A DNA stretch of 64,000 bases, taken from the NCBI RefSeq assembly GCF_001544015.1, contig NZ_AP014924.1, forward strand, positions 3,162,001-3,226,000. Reading direction: 5' to 3'. Both the position numbers and the translations under genes were made by a program. Every line of letters begins with the position of its first letter. Within the stretch, counting starts at the first letter, position 1. This DNA is from Limnochorda pilosa. GTDB lineage: Bacteria > Bacillota > Limnochordia > Limnochordales > Limnochordaceae. Below the pieces are notes generated by a model. That model was given only the letters and a program-made list of their open reading frames with translations. It did not search any database and was not told the origin of the DNA. Positions 16,590 through 25,389 of the stretch are shown here, one piece after another.

Positions 16590-18488
16590 GTGGCCGACTT
16601 CCACGACGAAGAGGTCCTGGGCAAGGCGTACGACGGCCGGCTCATGCGACGGTTGCTGCGCTACGCGCGGCCGTACGCGGGCTGGATCGTCCTCAGCATC
16701 GGGCTGCTCCTGCTGATCACCGCCGCGGACCTGGCCCGGCCGTACCTGGTCAAGCTCGCCATCGACGACCACCTCTCCACGGTCACCACGGGGCTCCAGG
16801 CCGGCCAGAGCCTGGCGCGCCCGGAGGGCGCCGAGCTGGAGGGCCACCTGCGGGCCGTGGTCGTGCTGGCTCTGATCCTGCTGGTGCTGCAGGCCCTGGC
16901 CTTCGGGCTCCTTTACGTGCAGTTCTACCTCCTGCAGTGGACCGGGCAGCGGATCATCTTCGACCTGCGGCAGCAGATCTTCCGCCACCTTCAGGGGCGT
17001 CCTCTGGCCTTCTTCGACCGGACGCCCATCGGGCGGCTGGTCACCCGGGTGACCAACGACACCGAGCAGCTGAACGAGATGTACACCAACGTGGTGGTCA
17101 ACCTCTTCCAGGACGTCTTCATCCTGGCCGGCATCGTGCTGGTGATGGTCCACCTCCATCCCCGCCTCGCCCTGGTGAGCATGGCGGTCCTGCCCCTGAT
17201 CGCAGCGGCCTCGGTGATCTTCCGGGTCAAGGCCCGTTCGGCCTACCGGGACGTGCGCACCCGCCTGGCCCGCATCAACGCCTTCTTCGCGGAGAACCTG
17301 GCGGGTATGAAGACGGTCCAGGCCTTCCACCAGGAAGCCCGCCAGGCCCGGGCCTTCGAGGCGGTCAACCGGGGGTACTACGATGCGAGCATGCGGGAGC
17401 TCACCTACTTCGCGGTCTTCCGTCCGCTGATGGACCTGGCCTCCTCGCTGGGGCTCGCGATCCTCCTCTGGTACGGCGGCGTGCGGGTCCTGGCGGGCGA
17501 CCTCTCCTTCGGGGTCCTCTACGCCTTCGTCAACTACCTGCAGCAGTTCTTCCGGCCTATCAACGACCTGACCGAGAAGTACAACATCATGCAGGCGGCC
17601 ATGGCCTCCTCGGAGCGAATCTTCCAGCTCCTGGACCACCGCGAGGAGATCCCCGAGCCCAGCCGCCCGCGCCACGTCCGGCCCATCCGGGGCGCCATCG
17701 ACTTCGAGCACGTCTTCTTCGCGTACCGGGACGAGGAATGGGTCCTCCAGGACGTCAGCTTCCACGCGGAGCCGGGCCAGACCATCGCCCTGGTGGGCCA
17801 CACGGGCGCGGGCAAGAGCTCGATCATCAACCTTCTGTGCCGCTTCTACGACGTCCAGCGGGGGCGGATCCTCGTGGACGGCGTGGACGTCCGGGAGATC
17901 CCCCAGGCGGAGCTCCGCTCCCAGATCGGCGTGGTGCTCCAGGACGTCTTCCTCTTCTCCGGCAGCGTCGCGGACAACATCCGGCTGAGCCACCCGCTCT
18001 CGGACGAGGAGGTCCGCCGGGCGGCGGCCGCCGTCCACGCCGACCGCTGGATCGAGGCGCTTCCCCGGGGCTATCAGGAGCCGGTGAGCGAGAGGGGCTC
18101 CACCTTCTCGGCCGGCCAGCGGCAGCTGCTGGCCTTCGCCCGCGCCCTGGCGGCGGATCCCCGCATCCTGGTTCTGGACGAGGCCACGGCCAGCATCGAC
18201 ACCGAGACCGAGCAGGTGGTGCAGCAGGCCCTCCGTACCCTCATGGCCGGCCGGACGACCCTGGTGGTAGCCCACCGCCTCTCCACCATCCAGCGGGCGG
18301 ACCAGATCCTGGTGCTCCACCGGGGCCGCATCCGGGAGGCCGGGACCCACCAGGAGCTGCTGGCCCGCGGCGGTCTCTACTGGCGGCTCTACCAGCTCCA
18401 GTACCGCGAGCAGCTGGGCGCGGGCGGCCTTACGGGCGAGCCAGGCGCCGGGGACGGCGCCCAGCGTGCGGATACGGCGGGGCGGTGA
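16590..18488 (+). CDS. ABC exporter half-transporter, catalytic-site subunit
   Basis: The 632-residue partner has the same layout: helices about residues 25-330, Walker A GHTGAGKSS near residue 403 and Walker B ILVLDEATASID near residue 525 with the catalytic Glu. Its signature reads FSAGQRQ instead of LSGGQ. In the heterodimer this non-canonical signature would pair with the degenerate Walker site of the partner, as in TM288, which supports the pairing. An extra 25-residue segment after the second helix (GLQAGQSLARPEGAELEG) probably forms an external loop. The GTG start immediately follows the first gene's stop. Confidence 0.92.
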   Translation: MADFHDEEVLGKAYDGRLMRRLLRYARPYAGWIVLSIGLLLLITAADLARPYLVKLAIDDHLSTVTTGLQAGQSLARPEGAELEGHLRAVVVLALILLVLQALAFGLLYVQFYLLQWTGQRIIFDLRQQIFRHLQGRPLAFFDRTPIGRLVTRVTNDTEQLNEMYTNVVVNLFQDVFILAGIVLVMVHLHPRLALVSMAVLPLIAAASVIFRVKARSAYRDVRTRLARINAFFAENLAGMKTVQAFHQEARQARAFEAVNRGYYDASMRELTYFAVFRPLMDLASSLGLAILLWYGGVRVLAGDLSFGVLYAFVNYLQQFFRPINDLTEKYNIMQAAMASSERIFQLLDHREEIPEPSRPRHVRPIRGAIDFEHVFFAYRDEEWVLQDVSFHAEPGQTIALVGHTGAGKSSIINLLCRFYDVQRGRILVDGVDVREIPQAELRSQIGVVLQDVFLFSGSVADNIRLSHPLSDEEVRRAAAAVHADRWIEALPRGYQEPVSERGSTFSAGQRQLLAFARALAADPRILVLDEATASIDTETEQVVQQALRTLMAGRTTLVVAHRLSTIQRADQILVLHRGRIREAGTHQELLARGGLYWRLYQLQYREQLGAGGLTGEPGAGDGAQRADTAGR

Positions 18489-18593
18489 GGCTACGCTCCG
18501 CGTTGGGAACCTGCACCTACCACGTGCCGCCGTCGGTCCGTGTACCCTGGTAACAGAGTGGAGGCACACCGCGCCGCGAAGGGGGGAGAAGGA

Positions 18594-18749
18594 ATGAACC
18601 AGATCGAGACCTGGCGCTGCTGGTCCGAGCCCGGATACTTCCGCAGGGTCTGGAGCGACCTGGCTCTCCAGAAGCACCGGGAGAAGGGAACGCGCTCGGC
18701 CTCGTACCAGGTGAAGCGGGCCGAGCCCGTCGAAGCGGGTAAGGACTGA
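18594..18749 (+). CDS. 51-residue protein of unknown function
   Basis: A G-rich ribosome site (GGGGGGAGAAGG) leads directly into an ATG that opens a 51-codon frame. The product starts MNQIETWRCWSEPGYFRRVW, is rich in aromatic and basic residues, and has no transmembrane segment. It lies between the ABC exporter and the flippase on the same strand. No family is recognised. The strong ribosome site and unusual aromatic composition argue that it is translated, but it could be lineage-specific. Confidence 0.45.
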   Translation: MNQIETWRCWSEPGYFRRVWSDLALQKHREKGTRSASYQVKRAEPVEAGKD

Positions 18750-18872
18750 CGGCTCCCAGAGCGTTCCGGGCGACACCAGGCCGCCGCGCGGTTCTTCGTC
18801 GCAGGTCTCGGCGATATCCTTCCCCAGAGGCTCTGCCGTGGCGGGAAGGAGCGTTCGGAGCTGCGTTCGTCC

Positions 18873-20222
18873 TTGCTCAGGGGGGCCATCTGGCTGGGGG
18901 CCGCCGGCCTCTTCGCACGGGGGCTGGGCGCCGTCTACCGGGTGGTGCTCGTCCGGCTGGTGGGGGCGGAGGCCATAGGCCTCTTCCAGATGGCCTTCCC
19001 TGTCTTCCGCCTGGCCCTCCACCTGGCCACTCTGGGGTTGCCTGCCCCGGTTGCGCAGATGACCTCCGACGCCTTGGGCCGCTCCCGCGCCTTGCAGTCC
19101 CGCCAGGTGGAGCGGGCCGGGCTGGCGCTGGCCGCCCTGGCCACCCTGGCCGTCGCCCTGGGCCTCTCTCTCCTCACCCCGTGGATCAGCCAGCGTTTGC
19201 TCACCGACGGCCGCAGCGTCCTGGCGGTGCGAGCCCTCCCCCTCTGGCTGGCTCCCGCCGCGCTGGCCATGCTCCTCCGGGCCGCGGCCCAGGGGCGGCA
19301 GCTCATGGCGGACCTGGCGCTGGCCCAGTCGGTGGAGCAGGTAGCCCGGGTGGGGGCGGTGCTGGGGCTGGCCCTGCTGGCCCTCCCGCGGGGGCAGGCG
19401 GCAGTGGCGGCGGCCATCGTGCTGGGCTCGGCCCTGGGCGAGGCGGCGAGCCTCTTCTTCCTGGCCGCGCGCTTGGGGGTCTTGCCCGGACGGCGAACCC
19501 TGAGCCGGATTGGGCTGCACCCCTCCCGGACACCGGGCCGCGTCTGGGTGATGCTCCTCGACCAGGTTCCGGTGGGCCGGGCACTCCTCCACCTCGCGGC
19601 GCCGCTTCTCCTGCTCCAGCTGGTGAACAACCTCACGGCGACCGTGAACGCGGTGCTGATCCCCCGCCGCCTGGCAGTGGCGGGTCTGGCGCCGGCCCAG
19701 GCGACCACGCTCTATGGGGAGCTGATGGGCATGGCCCTGCCGCTCCTCTACCTCCCCATGGTGGTCGTCTGGCCCATCACCCAGGTGCTCATGCCCGATC
19801 TGGCCGCCCAAGCCGCCCGGGGCCGGTGGGGTACCATCCGCCACCGCCTGGGGCGGGCTCTGGCGCTCGCGGCCGCGGTAGGCCTGGGGAGCATGGCCCT
19901 CTTCCTCTGGCAGCCGGCGCGGATCTCGGAGCTTCTTTACGGGGCGCCGCACGTCGCAGACCAGGTGCGGATCCTGGCTCTCTCGGCGCCCTTCGCCTAC
20001 GTGAACCACACCCTCACGGCGGCGCTCCTGGGGCTGGGCGACACCCGCACCCCCCTGGCCACCTTCCTGGCGGCCAGCGCCCTCCGGCTTGCGCTGATTC
20101 ACGCCCTGGTGGCCAGGCCCAGCCTGGCCATCCTGGGCGCCGCCTGGGCCCTGGTGGCGGACGAGGTCCTCTCCGCGCTGTTGAACGGGCGCGGGCTCCT
20201 GCGCCGCCTCTCCGTACCTTGA
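18873..20222 (+). CDS. Polysaccharide/lipid flippase, SpoVB-like (MOP superfamily)
   Basis: This polytopic membrane protein of 449 residues has about 12-14 hydrophobic helices over its whole length. The start (LRGAIWLGAAGLFARGLGAVYRVVLVRLVGAEAIGLFQMAFPVF) is typical of stage V sporulation protein B and related lipid-linked oligosaccharide flippases. In Firmicutes such proteins move lipid II-like or polysaccharide intermediates outward. The sequence does not show whether this copy serves sporulation or surface polysaccharide. The TTG at 18873 has only a distant GGAG; an in-frame CTG at 18861 is a possible alternative. Confidence 0.82.
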   Translation: MLRGAIWLGAAGLFARGLGAVYRVVLVRLVGAEAIGLFQMAFPVFRLALHLATLGLPAPVAQMTSDALGRSRALQSRQVERAGLALAALATLAVALGLSLLTPWISQRLLTDGRSVLAVRALPLWLAPAALAMLLRAAAQGRQLMADLALAQSVEQVARVGAVLGLALLALPRGQAAVAAAIVLGSALGEAASLFFLAARLGVLPGRRTLSRIGLHPSRTPGRVWVMLLDQVPVGRALLHLAAPLLLLQLVNNLTATVNAVLIPRRLAVAGLAPAQATTLYGELMGMALPLLYLPMVVVWPITQVLMPDLAAQAARGRWGTIRHRLGRALALAAAVGLGSMALFLWQPARISELLYGAPHVADQVRILALSAPFAYVNHTLTAALLGLGDTRTPLATFLAASALRLALIHALVARPSLAILGAAWALVADEVLSALLNGRGLLRRLSVP

Positions 20223-20223
20223 G

Positions 20224-21066
20224 CTAGGTCCGGGCGGAGGCCACCCACTCCCGGGCGAAGCGCATCTCCTGGCCGTACTCGGCCTCATCGGCCACGGGCG
20301 TCTCCAGGATGAAGGGGATCTCCTGGAAGAGCGGCTCCGCGAGGAACCGGGTGAGGTTCTCTTTGCCGATCGCGCCCTGGCCGAGCTTGGCGTGGCGGTC
20401 GCGGTGGCTTCCTGCCTCGAAGCGGCTGTCGTTCAGGTGGAAGAGCCCCACCGAGTCCAGGAAGCCGTCGCGCTGGATCTCCTCCAGGAATCGGTCCCAG
20501 TGCCGGAAGTCGAGGACGCCGGCGGCGAACGCGTGGCAGGTGTCGACGCAGTAGCCCGCCCGCTCGGGCTCCGCCAGGCGCGAGCGGATCTCGGCCAGCT
20601 CCTGGAACCGGGTGCCCAGCTCGGTTCCCTGGCCCGCGGTGTTCTCGAGCAAGAGCTTCGCCGGACCCCCGTAGTGCTCGTGGATGCGGTCCAGGAGCTC
20701 CACCATGCGCCGGATGCCCGCCTCTTCGCCCTGGCCCATGTGCCGCCCGCAGTGCACGACGACGTAGGGGCTCCCGTAGGCCTCGGCGATCTCCAGGTCG
20801 TTGGCGATGGACGCGACGGTGATGCCCGCCAGCTCCTCGTCGGGGGTGGAGAGGTTGGTGACGTAGGGCGAGTGGGCCACGGAGAGGAAACCCTCCTCCC
20901 GAGCGGCACGCGAGGCGCGCTCGCATGCCTCCCGGTCCACCGCCTTCAGGCGAAAGCTGCGCGGGTTCTTGGGGAAGTACTGGAGGTTCTCCGCCCCCAG
21001 CTCGTGCGCCCGCTCCACCGCCTTGTCGAACCCCCTGCCCACGCTCAGGTGACAGCCCAGGTGCAA
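20224..21066 (-). CDS. nfo: Endonuclease IV (AP endonuclease)
   Basis: The 280-residue enzyme cuts DNA 5' to abasic sites in base excision repair. The trinuclear zinc ligands of the family are all visible: H in VAHSPY, H in VVHCGRH, E in LLENTAG, D and H in CVDTCHAFAAG, H in LFHLNDS, D and H in HRDRHAKLGQG, and E in ILETPV. Length is normal. The start is a TTG preceded by AAGGA; the usual family start is equivalent. The gene ends 2 bases from the stop of the convergent flippase gene and lies downstream of glmS. Confidence 0.96.
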   Translation of the reverse strand: MHLGCHLSVGRGFDKAVERAHELGAENLQYFPKNPRSFRLKAVDREACERASRAAREEGFLSVAHSPYVTNLSTPDEELAGITVASIANDLEIAEAYGSPYVVVHCGRHMGQGEEAGIRRMVELLDRIHEHYGGPAKLLLENTAGQGTELGTRFQELAEIRSRLAEPERAGYCVDTCHAFAAGVLDFRHWDRFLEEIQRDGFLDSVGLFHLNDSRFEAGSHRDRHAKLGQGAIGKENLTRFLAEPLFQEIPFILETPVADEAEYGQEMRFAREWVASART

Positions 21067-21100
21067 TCAGCCACGTCCTTCCTGTCGACGCGTCCCGCCG

Positions 21101-23008
21101 CTACTCGACGGTGACGCTCTTGGCGAGGTTGCGGGGCTTGTCGACGTCCAGGCCCCTCCCCTTGGCCACCGCGTAGGCCAGGAGCTGGAGCGGCACTACG
21201 GCCAGCACAGGCCTCAGGAGCGGGTCCACGCCCTGCGGCAGGACGACGCTCATGAAGGCCAGCTCGGTGACGCCCTCGGCCTCGGGTCCCACCACGACCA
21301 GGACCTCGGCGCCGCGCGAGCGGGTCTCCTGCAGGTTCCCTGCCATCTTCACGGCCAGGTCCGGCTGGGTGGCCAGGCCCACCACCGGCACGCCCTCGGT
21401 GATGAGGGAGAGGGTGCCGTGCTTCAGCTCCCCGCCCGCCAGGGCTTCGGCGTGGAGGTAGGAGATCTCCTTCAGCTTCAGCTGGCCTTCCATGGCGACG
21501 GCCAGGTCCCGCCCCCGCCCGATGAAGAAGAGGTCGCGCCGGTCGCGCCAGCGGGTGGCCAGCTCCTGCATGCGGGCCTCCTGGACGGCCAGCATGGCGG
21601 CCACCTGCTCGGGCAGTAAGCGCAGCCCCTCCAGGATCCCGCCCGATCGTTCCGGGCGGAGGACGCCCCGGGCCTGACCGAGTCGCAGGGCCAGGAGGAG
21701 CCCCGCCACCACCTGGGCGGTGAAGGCCTTGGTGGAGGCGACGGCGATCTCGTCACCTGCCCGCAGGGGCAGCACCTGGTCCGCCTCCCGGCCGATGGTG
21801 CTGCCCTCCACGTTCACCACGGCGACCGTGGGCGCCCCGAGCCTCTGCGCCTCCCTCAGGGCGCCCAGGGTGTCGGCGGTCTCACCGGACTGGCTGATCA
21901 CCACCACCAGGCTGCGGGGACCGACGCGGGGCTGGCCGTAGCGGAACTCACTGGCCAACTCGGCCCGGGAGGGAAGGTCCGCGAGCTCATCGGTGTAGCT
22001 TGCGGCCAGCCGGGCCGCATGGTAGGCGGTGCCGCACGCGACGAACCAGACCTCGTCGACGTTCGTGGGGAGCTCGGGCAGCCACCGGAGGCCGGCGACC
22101 TGCGCTTCGGAGGTGCCACGACCGTTCGGCAGGGTCCTGGATCCGTTCCGGGCTCCCCGGCCGAGGGGGGCCCTGCCCGGCGCCCCGGGCCCGCGCAGCG
22201 GCTCCAGGAGCCTCCCGAGCGCCTCGGGCTGCTCGTGGATCTCCTTGAGCATGTAGTCGTCGAAGGCGCCCTTCAGGCTTCGTTCCGCCTGCCACTCGAC
22301 GCGGAAGATGGGCCGTTCCACGCCCCGCCCGTCCAGGGTGCGCACCCGTACCCGATCCGGGTGGATGGAGGCCACCTCGCCGTCCTCCAGAACGAGCATG
22401 TTCCCGGTGAAGGTGCTCAGGGTGGGGATATCGCTGGCCACCCAATTCTCGCCCTTCCCCAGGCCCACCACCAGGGGGCTCTCGTGCCGGGCCGCCACCA
22501 CCGCGTCCGGATCGTGGGCGGCCACCACCGCCACCGCGTACGAGCCTTCCACCCGCTGGAGCGCGGCCCGCACCGCCTCCTCCAGGTCGCCTTCGAAGGC
22601 GTGCTCCACCAGGTGGGCCAGCACCTCGGTGTCCGTCTCGGAGCGGAAGCGGTGCCCCTCGGATTCCAGCCAGCGGCGCAACTCTCCGTGGTTCTCCAGG
22701 ATCCCGTTGTGGACCACGGCGATCCGCTGGTAGCAGTCCAGGTGCGGGTGGGCGTTCCGCTCGCTGGGCTCCCCGTGCGTGGCCCAGCGGGTGTGGCCGA
22801 TCCCCGCCAGCCCGCCGGCCGGGCCTTCCACCGCGACCCGCTCCTTCAGCCGTTCCACCCTCCCCACGACCTTGACGGCCCGGACCACGCCGCCGTCGAG
22901 GATGGCCAGGCCAGCCGAGTCGTACCCCCGGTACTCGAGGCGCTCCAGCCCTCGCAGCAGGACCTCGGCTGTAGGCCGGGGCCCCGTGTACCCGATGATG
23001 CCGCACAT
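21101..23008 (-). CDS. glmS: Glutamine--fructose-6-phosphate aminotransferase (isomerizing)
   Basis: The enzyme makes glucosamine-6-phosphate from fructose-6-phosphate and glutamine, the first step of amino-sugar and cell-wall synthesis. The 635-residue protein has the N-terminal glutaminase domain (MCGIIGY with Cys2 as nucleophile, then HTRWATHG), followed by two SIS sugar-isomerase domains (SQSGETADT, STKAFTAQV) and the C-terminal ending KSVTVE. A linker of about 35 residues near positions 270-305, rich in G, R and P, is longer than usual. GAGGAG lies before the ATG. The leader carries a glmS ribozyme and, unusually, an intrinsic terminator between ribozyme and gene. Confidence 0.97.
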   Translation of the reverse strand: MCGIIGYTGPRPTAEVLLRGLERLEYRGYDSAGLAILDGGVVRAVKVVGRVERLKERVAVEGPAGGLAGIGHTRWATHGEPSERNAHPHLDCYQRIAVVHNGILENHGELRRWLESEGHRFRSETDTEVLAHLVEHAFEGDLEEAVRAALQRVEGSYAVAVVAAHDPDAVVAARHESPLVVGLGKGENWVASDIPTLSTFTGNMLVLEDGEVASIHPDRVRVRTLDGRGVERPIFRVEWQAERSLKGAFDDYMLKEIHEQPEALGRLLEPLRGPGAPGRAPLGRGARNGSRTLPNGRGTSEAQVAGLRWLPELPTNVDEVWFVACGTAYHAARLAASYTDELADLPSRAELASEFRYGQPRVGPRSLVVVISQSGETADTLGALREAQRLGAPTVAVVNVEGSTIGREADQVLPLRAGDEIAVASTKAFTAQVVAGLLLALRLGQARGVLRPERSGGILEGLRLLPEQVAAMLAVQEARMQELATRWRDRRDLFFIGRGRDLAVAMEGQLKLKEISYLHAEALAGGELKHGTLSLITEGVPVVGLATQPDLAVKMAGNLQETRSRGAEVLVVVGPEAEGVTELAFMSVVLPQGVDPLLRPVLAVVPLQLLAYAVAKGRGLDVDKPRNLAKSVTVE

Positions 23009-23096
23009 GGCGCCACACTCCTCGTCGTCTCCCTTGTCGCGCTCCCCGCTTGCCCGCCTGCACCGGACCCTGCCCCGGCGTGGCAGCCTGGGGAGG

Positions 23097-23130
23097 AAAA
23101 CAAAAAGGCGCGTCCGTCACGGACCGCGCC
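23097..23130 (-). terminator. Intrinsic terminator between the glmS ribozyme and glmS
   Basis: On the minus strand a stem of GGCGCGGTCC (23130-23121) and GGACGCGCC (23115-23107) with a 5-base loop is followed by TTTTTGTTTT. This is the strongest intrinsic terminator seen in the window. It stands about 90 nt upstream of the glmS start and about 120 nt downstream of the ribozyme. Either it attenuates glmS or a second promoter lies after it; no clear promoter is visible there. Confidence 0.8.
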
Positions 23131-23252
23131 AGCGGCCACCTGGAGACAGGCAGCCACACCTCCCGGCGCATCTCAAGGACGCGCCGCTCCTGGCTTGTCT
23201 TGCCCCTGTGGGCACGGAACCGCCAGCCTCCCCACCGGAAGGCTGGACCACC
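23131..23252 (-). promoter_or_regulatory. Structured leader segment between ribozyme and terminator
   Basis: This stretch can form several hairpins, including one with CCAGCC/GGCTGG arms and one with TGCCC/GGGCA arms. It also contains a second copy of GGCGCGTCC (minus strand, about 23193-23185) that is perfectly complementary to the 3' arm of the following terminator. Two upstream sequences can thus compete for one terminator arm. No known riboswitch class is recognised. Confidence 0.35.
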
Positions 23253-23396
23253 AAGGCCCCCTTTGTCCCGCCGGTCGCCCGGCGGCTTTGAGGGACCCCT
23301 TACGACCGTGGCCGGCCGAGTGGCACCCGCCGAATGCTTCGATGAACCACTGCCTCGTCCACTCGCCGCCTTCGGGCGCGGCGAGTGCAGGCGCTG
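23253..23396 (-). ncRNA. glmS ribozyme (glucosamine-6-phosphate riboswitch)
   Basis: Conserved blocks of the glmS ribozyme appear in order on the minus strand: AGCGCC at the cleavage site (cleavage expected between A23395 and G23394), GACGAGG, TTCATCGA, TTCGGCGGGTGCC, then CGTAAGG and the terminal element with GACAAAGG. This matches the Bacillus subtilis element in order and spacing. In known members, glucosamine-6-phosphate acts as cofactor for self-cleavage, and the cleaved glmS mRNA is degraded. Its position upstream of glmS on the same strand agrees. Confidence 0.93.
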
Positions 23397-23563
23397 CTTT
23401 TCGGTTGTGGCGAAGTCCGGCTCCTGGCCGGATCAGCTTCCGCCCGACGCTCGCCCCCTTCGCGCGGGGTACCTGGAAACGGCGCCCAGCCCCACGGTTC
23501 CCTCCTTCGCCCCGGGCGGGCGTTCTCCTTCCCGGGCGCGGGAGACCTTCGCAGGCCGCCCTC

Positions 23564-23593
23564 ATTCTATTCGGCGGGCAGGTGAAGGTTCAA
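23564..23593 (-). promoter_or_regulatory. Predicted promoter of the glmS leader
   Basis: On the minus strand TTGAAC (23593-23588) and TAGAAT (23569-23564) are 18 bases apart. Transcription would start near 23556, about 160 nt before the ribozyme cleavage site. The -35 overlaps the stop codon of the upstream HEAT-repeat gene. Confidence 0.55.
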
Positions 23594-25389
23594 GAGCCTT
23601 CCGGTTCCAGGACGGGGAGGGGGTCGGGCAGGCGGTCGTCGGGATCGGGGGGGTCTTCGTGGTCGGGGCCGGTGTAGACGTCGAACTCGTGCACGCCCAC
23701 CACCGCCGGGTCCGGGAGGGGTCCCAGGAGCGGCACGTCCCGCCACTCTCTGAGGATCTCCCCGTGATCTTCCTCCCATCCCGCCAGGTAGACGGCGGCC
23801 TGGCGAGCCAGGAGGGCCCGCTCTCCGTCCAGCGAGCGCCCCGCGGCCGCCAGCGCCTCCAGGGAGGCAGGCCCTCCCAGGCGCACGAGCCCTCTCACCG
23901 CCGCCTGGAAGAGCGGCCCCTCGGATCCCGGCAGGAGCTCCCCGAGGGCAAGCCAGCTCTCGGGCAGGGGGATGCGGCTCACCACGCCGGCGGCGGCGAT
24001 CCGGGCCCCTTCGTCAGCCCGGCGGAGCCAGGGGGAGACCCTCACCAGGGCGGCGGGCCCGAAGCGGGCTGTGGCCGCCTGAGCCGCCTCAGCCAGGGGG
24101 GGATAGGTCGTAAGCGCCAGGAGGCGATCCAGGTCCTGGGCTTCCCCCACCTCCCCCAGGACCTCCAGCGCCCAGGCGTGCCCGTGGAGCACCAGGGAGT
24201 CCTCCAGGAAGGCCCTGAGCGCGGGAAGGGCTTCCTTCCCCAGGCGCTTCAGGCGTACCAGGAGGGCGTAGGGGGCGCGCTCCTGGTCCGCGTCGAGCTG
24301 CCAGACCTTCCGGCCTTCCTCGGTCGCACCCTCCGCCGGGTCCCGCCCGGACCAGGCCCGGTCCAGCCGAACCACCCGTGGGAAGGTCTCGAGGAAGCAC
24401 GCGGCCGCCGTCCGCAGCTCCTCCTCGGCCCAGCGCCGGATCCGCCCGTCGAAGAAGCGGGGCCTCTCGGCCAGGTACAGGATCAGGGAGAGCCGCGCCC
24501 ACGAGAGCTCGTCCACCTCACGCAGCCAGCGGGCCGGATCTCCATCGCCGGCCCCTCCCTCCCAGCCGGGCAGCCCGTGGGCCCTGCCCAGCTCCACCAG
24601 CAGCAGGGAGGCGAGCCAGCCCATGGTCCCCAGCGCTTCCGGGTAGTCGCCGGCACGCCACGCTCTGGCCACGCGCTCCAGCGCAGGGCGGGCCTGGTTC
24701 CTCGCCCCGTCGGGAAACGCCCCGTCGAGGCCCTGGACCCACTCGGGTTCAACGGAGAAGGAGAGCTGGTAGTAGGAGCCTTGCACGTCCGCCAGGAGCC
24801 TGGCGGTCTTGAGGGCCTGGTCGTGCACCCACTCGTCCGGGGCGCTCTCCACCCAACGGAGGATGTCGGGCAGGCGCCGCCTCTGCTTGCGGTAGGCGGC
24901 GCTGCTCCACGCCCCGCCGGCCGTGGGCCAGTCGTCGGCTTCGAAGAACCGGTCGAGCGCCTCGCCCACGCCGGCGACGTCCAGCTCCCCCAGGGCGTAG
25001 AGCGCGATACCGCGCCGGCGGAGCGCGTCGGGGTCGTCGCCGCACTGGGTGGCGTCCAGGAGTCGCCGCGCCGCCTCCTCTTCCCGGCCCGAAGCCACCC
25101 CCCACTCGGCCAGCCCCGACAGGGCGTGCTCCTGCAGCGGCTCGGGGCCGCCGGCCAGGACCTCTTCCAGCAACCCCCGCGCCTCGGGGCGCCCCGAACG
25201 AGCCACGGCCCTCAGGGCCTGGATGCGCACGGCCAGGTTCGAGTCGCCCCGGGCCACCGCCGCCAGTGCCTGCGCCACTTCGGGCAGGTCCGCGTCCGCC
25301 GCCAGCATCCGAGCCGCCTGGGCCCGCGGCCGCCAGGCGGGGGAACGGAGGCGACCGAGATGGTGGGCAAGGACGGCCGGGGCAGTCAT
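23590..25389 (-). CDS. HEAT-repeat protein of unknown function
   Basis: The 599-residue soluble protein is almost entirely helical, with repeated units such as AVRIQALRAVARSGRPEARGLLEEVL near the start and AARQAVYLAGWEEDHGEILREWRDV-like units near the end, typical of HEAT or PBS-lyase-like repeats. These form scaffolds for protein contacts, so a catalytic role is not indicated. The middle (about residues 170-300) lacks clear repeats and carries many Trp. The tail is short and rich in Asp and Pro. Its ATG overlaps the stop of the upstream aminotransferase gene by 4 nt, so the two are translationally coupled. Confidence 0.75.
   Translation of the reverse strand: MTAPAVLAHHLGRLRSPAWRPRAQAARMLAADADLPEVAQALAAVARGDSNLAVRIQALRAVARSGRPEARGLLEEVLAGGPEPLQEHALSGLAEWGVASGREEEAARRLLDATQCGDDPDALRRRGIALYALGELDVAGVGEALDRFFEADDWPTAGGAWSSAAYRKQRRRLPDILRWVESAPDEWVHDQALKTARLLADVQGSYYQLSFSVEPEWVQGLDGAFPDGARNQARPALERVARAWRAGDYPEALGTMGWLASLLLVELGRAHGLPGWEGGAGDGDPARWLREVDELSWARLSLILYLAERPRFFDGRIRRWAEEELRTAAACFLETFPRVVRLDRAWSGRDPAEGATEEGRKVWQLDADQERAPYALLVRLKRLGKEALPALRAFLEDSLVLHGHAWALEVLGEVGEAQDLDRLLALTTYPPLAEAAQAATARFGPAALVRVSPWLRRADEGARIAAAGVVSRIPLPESWLALGELLPGSEGPLFQAAVRGLVRLGGPASLEALAAAGRSLDGERALLARQAAVYLAGWEEDHGEILREWRDVPLLGPLPDPAVVGVHEFDVYTGPDHEDPPDPDDRLPDPLPVLEPEGS

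Noticed and set aside
16545-20288. A 1247-codon open frame on the minus strand across the ABC exporter and flippase genes
   Set aside because: It lies antisense to clear genes and reads as low-complexity Pro/Gly/Arg/Gln/His sequence. Long antisense frames are expected at this GC content.
23131-23252. Possible T-box or cobalamin riboswitch in the glmS leader
   Set aside because: Fragments resemble GGTGG and GCCAGGAG, but the other required elements (T-box ACCGCG context, cobalamin core) are absent.
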